Part shown: piece by piece, positions 5,717-9,774 of the stretch
Layout: every line of letters begins with the position of its first letter
Numbering within the stretch: the stretch's first letter is position 1
From: an uncultured Collinsella sp.
Lineage (GTDB): Bacteria; Actinomycetota; Coriobacteriia; Coriobacteriales; Coriobacteriaceae
Length of the DNA stretch: 9,774 nt
Assembly (NCBI GenBank): GCA_902461085.1
Contig: CABPWH010000067.1
Coordinates: forward strand, 1-9,774
Reading direction: 5' to 3'
Program-made: the position numbers and the translations under genes
Notes under the pieces: model-generated
Told to the model about the DNA's origin: nothing
The model's database searches: none
What the model saw: the letters and a program-made list of their open reading frames with translations, nothing else

Positions 5717-7360
5717 TCACGCCCTATAGAACACGTTGTCGGCAAAGAAGTCGGCCGGGGACTCCATGCAGGCAATCTCGCCGTCAAACATCATGGCGAC
5801 GTCGTCGGCTACCTGCTCGGCAAAGTCCAAATCGTGCGTAGCCATGATGACGCTGCCGCCAGCCTTCGCATGGTCACGCAGGGCGCGGGCGATGGTGCGG
5901 CGACTCTCCAGGTCCAAGCCCTTCGTGGGCTCGTCAAGCAGCAGCAGCTCGGGGCCGATCAGCAGCAGCTTTGCCAGTGCGAGCAGCTGGCGCTGTCCGC
6001 CCGAGAGGTCGTAGGGGTGGCGCGTCTCCAGGCCGTCCAGCCCCAAGCTCGCCGCGCGCTCCCGCGCCACGGTCTCGTCATATCCGCAGGCTGAAGCCCA
6101 TTCCATCAGCTCGTCGCACACCGTCTCGGCAACCAGCAATGCTTTGGGATTCTGAGGCAGCAACGCCGCCGAGGCCGCTCCGCGCACCATGCGGCCGCGC
6201 TGCAGCTTGGCGGTCTTCGCCAGCACCGAGAGCATCGTCGACTTACCGCATCCGTTGCCGCCCACGATCGCATGCACCGCACCGGCCGAAAACGACGCAT
6301 CGAGCCCACGCAACACCCAGCCGGACGCTCGATCGTAGCGAAACCAACCTTCCGACAGGGTGGTAGCCGACCCAGCGTGCATTTTTTGGAGTATTCTGCT
6401 TCCATCCGTGCGCGAGAAGGCTTCCAAGCCGTTCTCGAGCGACGTTTGCGCCACAAATTCGGACGATTTGTCCAATTCCAAACTTTTTTTCGCGCTCGAT
6501 ACGCCCCCGGGCGGCTCCAGAGAGCCCAAATTGTCCTCACGCCTGCTGAATACTCCGTTTTTTGCACATCGGATGGCACCCCACCCCAACGTGTCATCGG
6601 AAAACAGCGATTCTCGGCGTACCAAAGAAGCCATATCCGCCGCCTCGTGCACGCGGCCATCCTCAATCCGGTACGCACGCGTCGCGTATTCGAGCATTGG
6701 GCGCGGCTGATGCGTCGCCACAACAACCGTGCAGCCCAGCTCGCGATTCACACGAAACAGCGCGTGCAGGAAATTCTTCTCGGCAACGGGATCGAGCTGA
6801 GACGTGGGCTCGTCGAGCAGCAGCACGCGCGGGCGCAGCGCCAGAACGGCCGCCAACGACAGCAACTGTTTGCGACCACCCGAAAGCGTGTCAATATCGC
6901 GGTGAAGCCAATCTTCCAGCCCAAAGAAATAGCTGGTCTCAGCTACGCGACGGCGCATCTCATCACGTGCTAGCCCCAAGTTTTCCAGGCCAAACGCCAT
7001 CTCGTGCCACACGGTTTCGCACACGATCTGGTTCTCGGGATCCTGAAACACATAACCCACGCGCTCTGCCGATGCCCGCACGTCCATGTCGGCAACGTTC
7101 TCGCCCAGCACGCGCGCATCGCCAGTGCGCTCGCCCGCTGGAGCGATCTCGGGCTTGAGCAGCGACAGCAGCGTCGACTTGCCCGAACCGGTACCGCCAA
7201 CAAGCAGTGCAAACGCACCTTGGGAAACACGCCAATCAAGCCCCTCGAGCACCGGTGCCTTGACCCCGGGATAGGCAAAACTAAGGCCTCGCACCTCAAT
7301 CGCTGGCGCGGCCGAGCCATATGCCACACCCGCCGCCGAGCTCCTATCCAACCGAGCCAT
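5717..7360 (-). CDS. Fused ECF transporter ATPase (EcfA1-EcfA2 in one polypeptide)
   Basis: 547 residues with two complete ABC ATPase domains that hydrolyse ATP at the cytoplasmic face to drive the ECF transporter. Domain 1 (about 21-238) has Walker A GGTGSGKS (55-62), Q-loop Gln106, signature LSGGR (159-163), Walker B LLLDEP ending 185 with Glu184, and switch His217. Domain 2 (about 336-540) has Walker A GGNGCGKS (367-374), Gln403, LSGGQ (452-456), LLLLDEP (472-478) and His509. Both sites look intact. Most CbiO-like ECF ATPases are separate subunits; fused versions such as YkoD are known. The linker (about 240-335) is unusually long, and residues 265-328 are encoded by an inverted-repeat element of lower GC. 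The ATG at 7360 overlaps the T-gene stop by one base (TGATG), and the S gene starts four bases after this stop. Confidence 0.93.
   Translation of the reverse strand: MARLDRSSAAGVAYGSAAPAIEVRGLSFAYPGVKAPVLEGLDWRVSQGAFALLVGGTGSGKSTLLSLLKPEIAPAGERTGDARVLGENVADMDVRASAERVGYVFQDPENQIVCETVWHEMAFGLENLGLARDEMRRRVAETSYFFGLEDWLHRDIDTLSGGRKQLLSLAAVLALRPRVLLLDEPTSQLDPVAEKNFLHALFRVNRELGCTVVVATHQPRPMLEYATRAYRIEDGRVHEAADMASLVRRESLFSDDTLGWGAIRCAKNGVFSRREDNLGSLEPPGGVSSAKKSLELDKSSEFVAQTSLENGLEAFSRTDGSRILQKMHAGSATTLSEGWFRYDRASGWVLRGLDASFSAGAVHAIVGGNGCGKSTMLSVLAKTAKLQRGRMVRGAASAALLPQNPKALLVAETVCDELMEWASACGYDETVARERAASLGLDGLETRHPYDLSGGQRQLLALAKLLLIGPELLLLDEPTKGLDLESRRTIARALRDHAKAGGSVIMATHDLDFAEQVADDVAMMFDGEIACMESPADFFADNVFYRA
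6377..6567. repeat. 191-bp inverted-repeat (MITE-like) element inside the ATPase gene
   Basis: The two ends carry matched 20-base inverted arms of the form GTGCA-N6-GGAGTATTC: 6377-6396 on the plus strand and 6567-6548 on the minus strand. Fourteen of twenty bases are identical, and the six variable bases are homopolymeric (TTTTTT versus AAAAAC). By hand count the element is about 53% GC, visibly below its surroundings, with A/T runs. No clear target duplication is seen (flanks ACCCAGC and ATCGGAT). It lies exactly in the interdomain linker of the ECF ATPase, has no stop in the coding frame, and encodes residues 265-328. The structure is directly visible; mobile-element origin is inference. 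Confidence 0.6.
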
Positions 7361-8247
7361 CAGCCAAACCTCTTCTCATCAATCGCGTGCGACGCGCAAG
7401 GCAGCATCATCCAGGCAGCGTACACGACATAGCCCAGCCACGGCGCCGGCACCGATAGTTGCGGGTAAAACGAATACTGCATCGTCGCAGTCCACGCCAC
7501 TGCCGTCGTGGCCATGCCAAACAGCGCAAGTCCAACCAGCGCGGCAACATCGCCGCGCCCCAGCCGATACCGCGCATACGTCGTACGACGCGTCGCGGCA
7601 CCCCACCCGCGCGAGCGCATCGCGTCCGCGCGCTCCAGCGAATCTTCCATGCCCCAGCCCATCAACACGCTCGACGCCCGCAGGCGCGATCGTACGGGAT
7701 CGGTGGGCACGCGGCCCGGCACATCAATCGCATCCTGCACCGCCAGCACCGTACGACCGCGGCGTAAAAACTGCGGGATAAGCCGCATGCACATCGAGAT
7801 CATAAGCGCGATCACCGGCGCGGCGTTGCCTAACAGTGCGAGCACCTTGTCGTATTCGAGCATCGACGCCGCGGCCTCAAACCACAGCACGCTCGCCACA
7901 AACAGCCCGCCCATGCACAGGCCGTATACCATGCTTTCCAGATACACCGCGCGCATGCCAATACGGAACAGCTCCGTCGAGCCCGAGGCGCTAAACAGCG
8001 GATTGACCAGCGCGATAATCAAAATCACCGGCAACTGCCAGCGAAGCGCCCCCAACGTGCGCGCAGCACCGCGCGTCGCAAGCCCGTACGCCAGCCCGCC
8101 CGCAAGCGACAGCGCGATCAGCACCGGTTGCATCGAGAACATGGTGAGCCCCAGCGTCAGCACTATATAGAGTGCCGGCACAGCCGGATGCGACATCGAG
8201 AATGCCGCGACGGGCTCGCCGCCAAACTCCTCTCGTATGTTGTCCAC
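7360..8247 (-). CDS. ECF transporter transmembrane (T) component
   Basis: A membrane protein of the EcfT/CbiQ family that couples the ATPases to the S component. With the proposed GTG start it has 295 residues. Hydrophobic segments lie near 25-55, 70-85, 107-125, 142-158, 233-254 and 268-283. The cytoplasmic coupling region contains RLIPQFLRRGR (155-165) and MEDSLERADAMRSRGWG (200-216), which carries the Ala-Arg-Ser-type T motif that contacts the ATPase groove. The frame is open to an ATG at 8418. The extra 57 residues are Arg/Leu-rich and unlike the family N-terminus, and they would start upstream of the best promoter match, so the GTG at 8247 (with AGGGGAC and a G-run upstream) is preferred with moderate confidence. 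It is the first gene of the T-A-S operon; its stop overlaps the ATPase start. Confidence 0.85.
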   Translation of the reverse strand: MDNIREEFGGEPVAAFSMSHPAVPALYIVLTLGLTMFSMQPVLIALSLAGGLAYGLATRGAARTLGALRWQLPVILIIALVNPLFSASGSTELFRIGMRAVYLESMVYGLCMGGLFVASVLWFEAAASMLEYDKVLALLGNAAPVIALMISMCMRLIPQFLRRGRTVLAVQDAIDVPGRVPTDPVRSRLRASSVLMGWGMEDSLERADAMRSRGWGAATRRTTYARYRLGRGDVAALVGLALFGMATTAVAWTATMQYSFYPQLSVPAPWLGYVVYAAWMMLPCASHAIDEKRFG

Positions 8248-8386
8248 GGGCACCCCCGTCCCCTCGCTCAAACGACAGCTCCGCAGCACCGCCAACGCCG
8301 CACGCAAGCAGCGCAAACGCCACGCCGGCGGCGCAAGCCTCAACCGCCGCAAACCAATCGCTACGCGCTCAACATATGCCTGCGGT

Positions 8387-8414
8387 ATCATATTGCGCCG
8401 TGTATCGTTTCCAA
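8387..8414 (-). promoter_or_regulatory. Candidate sigma-70 promoter for the ECF T-A-S operon
   Basis: On the minus strand, TTGGAA (8414-8409) and TATGAT (8392-8387) are separated by 16 bases, matching the consensus at four and five of six positions. Transcription would begin near 8380 and leave a leader of about 130 bases before the GTG at 8247. It lies downstream of the ATG at 8418, which argues against that start. Confidence 0.4.
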
Positions 8415-8436
8415 ACACACGTCTCTATAACGTAAC

Positions 8437-8442
8437 AGGAGA
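8437..8442 (+). promoter_or_regulatory. Shine-Dalgarno of glmU
   Basis: AGGAGA four bases before ATG 8447; it fixes the start of glmU. Confidence 0.7.
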
Positions 8443-8446
8443 TCAC

Positions 8447-9774
8447 ATGGACGCAACCGCAATTATCCTCGCTGCCGGCGAGGGCACCCGCATGAAGTCG
8501 AACCACTGCAAGGTTTCGCACAAGATCCTGGGCAAGCCCATGGTCCAGTGGATCGTCGACGCCACCATCAAGGCCGGCTGCAGCCGCGTCGTGGTCGTCA
8601 TCGGCAGCCACGCCGACGAGATGCGCGCCCTCATCGACGGTGCCTATGCCAACAGCGCTACCAAGGTCGAGTGCGTCGAGCAGACCGAGCGCCTGGGCAC
8701 CGGCCACGCCGTGAAGGTCGCGCTCGAGGCCTGCGGCATCGCGCAAGGCCCCGTCGTCGTGCTCAACGGCGATCTGCCGCTCATCACCGCCGACACCGTC
8801 GCCAAGTTCGCGCAAACCGTCGCCACCGGCGAGCTCGCCTGCACCGTCATGACCATGACCCCGCCCGACCCCTTCGGCTACGGCCGCATCAAGCTGGGCG
8901 CCGACGGCCAGATCGAGCGCATCATCGAGCAGAAGGACTGCACGCCCGAGCAGGCCGCCACGCTGCTGGAGTGCAACGCCGGCTGCTACGCCTTCGACGG
9001 CGCGCAGCTCGCCGCCCACATCAACGAGATCGGCAACGACAACGCGCAGTCCGAGTACTATCTGCCCGACATGCTCGAAATCCTCAAGGGTCACGGCCAG
9101 GCGGTCTCCATCTTCCACTGCGATGACTACCGCGACGGCCTGGGCGTCAACAGCCGCATCCAGCTCGCGCAGCTCACCGCCATTGCGCGCGACCGCATCA
9201 ACGAGCACTGGATGGCCGAGGGCGTCACGTTCATCGATCCCACGCAGGCCTGGATCGGCCCCGACGCCGTTATCGGCCGCGACACCGTCGTGTGGCCGCA
9301 GACGCATCTGATCGGCCACGTCACCGTGGGCGAGGAATGCCAGCTCGGCCCCAACAGTCGCCTCACCGACACCACCGTCGGCAGCGGCTGCACCATCGAT
9401 GAGACCATCGCCATCGAGGCCGTCATTGAGAACGGCGTCGACTGCGGCCCGCGCGCCTACCTGCGCCCGGGCACCCACATGCTCGACGGCTCCAAGGCCG
9501 GCACACACGTGGAAATCAAGAAGTCCACGATCGGCGAGGGCTCCAAGGTGCCGCACCTGTCCTACATCGGCGACACCACCATGGGCTCCGGCGTCAACGT
9601 GGGCGCAGGCTCCATCACCTGCAACTACGACGGCGTGCACAAGCACAAGACCGTCATCGGCAAGGACGCCTTCATCGGTTCCGACACCATGATGGTCGCG
9701 CCCGCCCAGATCGGCGACGGCGCGCTCGTGGCCGCCGGCTCCGCCATCACCCAGCCCGCCCCCCTTTGCATTGT
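8447..9774 (+). CDS. glmU: Bifunctional GlmU: GlcNAc-1-P uridyltransferase / GlcN-1-P acetyltransferase, 3' end cut
   Basis: Makes UDP-N-acetylglucosamine, the precursor of peptidoglycan, in two steps: acetylation of glucosamine-1-phosphate by the C-terminal domain and uridylyl transfer by the N-terminal domain. The frame is open from ATG 8447 to the window edge (442 codons; the family is about 450-460). N-terminal pyrophosphorylase motifs are LAAGEGTRMK (8-17), QTERLGTGHA, GDLPL with Mg-binding Asp109, YGRI and the NAGCYAF segment. From about residue 255 a left-handed beta helix of hexapeptide repeats follows, with VEIKKSTIGEGSK and HLSYIGD carrying catalytic His370, then GAGSITCNYDG. The last seven or so residues (QPAPLCI after AAGSAIT) do not follow the expected DVP-type continuation and are probably a contig-edge artefact. 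The gene is divergent from the ECF operon. Confidence 0.96.
   Translation, partial: MDATAIILAAGEGTRMKSNHCKVSHKILGKPMVQWIVDATIKAGCSRVVVVIGSHADEMRALIDGAYANSATKVECVEQTERLGTGHAVKVALEACGIAQGPVVVLNGDLPLITADTVAKFAQTVATGELACTVMTMTPPDPFGYGRIKLGADGQIERIIEQKDCTPEQAATLLECNAGCYAFDGAQLAAHINEIGNDNAQSEYYLPDMLEILKGHGQAVSIFHCDDYRDGLGVNSRIQLAQLTAIARDRINEHWMAEGVTFIDPTQAWIGPDAVIGRDTVVWPQTHLIGHVTVGEECQLGPNSRLTDTTVGSGCTIDETIAIEAVIENGVDCGPRAYLRPGTHMLDGSKAGTHVEIKKSTIGEGSKVPHLSYIGDTTMGSGVNVGAGSITCNYDGVHKHKTVIGKDAFIGSDTMMVAPAQIGDGALVAAGSAITQPAPLCI
9751..9774. other. Suspect right contig edge
   Basis: Similarity to GlmU stops abruptly after AAGSAIT. The final bases contain a C-run (CCGCCCCCC) followed by about ten unrelated bases. 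Read inwards from the end this is a short unrelated tag followed by G-run sequence, the same arrangement as at the left edge. Confidence 0.5.

Larger units (their letters stand above)
8248..8446. promoter_or_regulatory. Divergent control region between the ECF operon and glmU
   Basis: 199 bp that must contain both promoters if the T component starts at 8247. The minus-strand candidate at 8387-8414 is listed separately. For glmU the only -10-like sequence is TATAAC (8426-8431), without a good -35. A GC stem, GCGGCG pairing with CGCCGC over an 11-base loop, lies in the T leader near 8330-8350. I looked for a cobalamin or other known riboswitch and recognised none. Confidence 0.4.

Noticed and set aside
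6106..6726. Minus-strand open frame of 206 codons inside the ATPase gene
   Set aside because: Arg/Trp/Cys-rich out-of-frame reading of intact ABC ATPase sequence.
8248..8380. Possible cobalamin riboswitch in the leader of the ECF operon
   Set aside because: No recognisable conserved box; only ordinary GC stems are visible.
8248..8418. N-terminal extension of the T component to ATG 8418
   Set aside because: The added residues are Arg-rich and unlike the family, and the best promoter match lies downstream of that ATG.
8369..9646. 425-codon open frame on the minus strand opposite glmU
   Set aside because: Its composition is dominated by Ala, Val, Asp, Gly and His, as expected for the antisense of GC-rich codons, and it lies exactly over a clear glmU.

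Overview
The window is a GC-rich bacterial chromosomal segment, cut at both ends inside genes, so it is probably a whole short contig. GC-rich codon use, a type III pantothenate kinase, a one-polypeptide pair of ECF ATPases and a FolP-FolK fusion suggest a Coriobacteriia such as Collinsella. That placement is inference; there is no rRNA or other marker here. I see no tRNA, CRISPR array, phage gene or transposase. Gene content is mostly housekeeping, with one vitamin-type transporter operon.

Layout from left to right: the 3' part of coaX (+); a convergent gap with two small hairpins; then a minus-strand cluster. In transcription order the cluster is a sirtuin deacylase, a FolP-FolK fusion and a degenerate biotin-ligase-like gene. 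The fusion is broken by a frameshift near 2513, and the biotin-ligase-like gene starts directly after its stop. exoA (+, exodeoxyribonuclease III) diverges from the sirtuin. exoA then converges on a three-gene minus-strand operon encoding an ECF transporter: T component, fused A1-A2 ATPase and S component, in transcription order. A long perfect inverted repeat sits between exoA and the S gene. glmU (+, UDP-GlcNAc synthesis) diverges from the T gene and runs off the right edge.

The genes fall into three functional groups. The first is cofactor metabolism: CoA from pantothenate, folate from pterin and p-aminobenzoate, and possibly biotin handling. The second is uptake of an unidentified small nutrient by the ECF transporter. 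The third is DNA repair and cell-wall precursor synthesis (exoA, glmU). I find no convincing new multi-gene system. The most unusual observations are a 191-bp inverted-repeat element that codes in frame for the linker of the ECF ATPase, the frameshifted FolP-FolK fusion with a long low-complexity insertion inside the DHPS barrel, and a biotin-ligase-like protein without its catalytic motifs. The outermost bases at both ends look like assembly or library artefacts.
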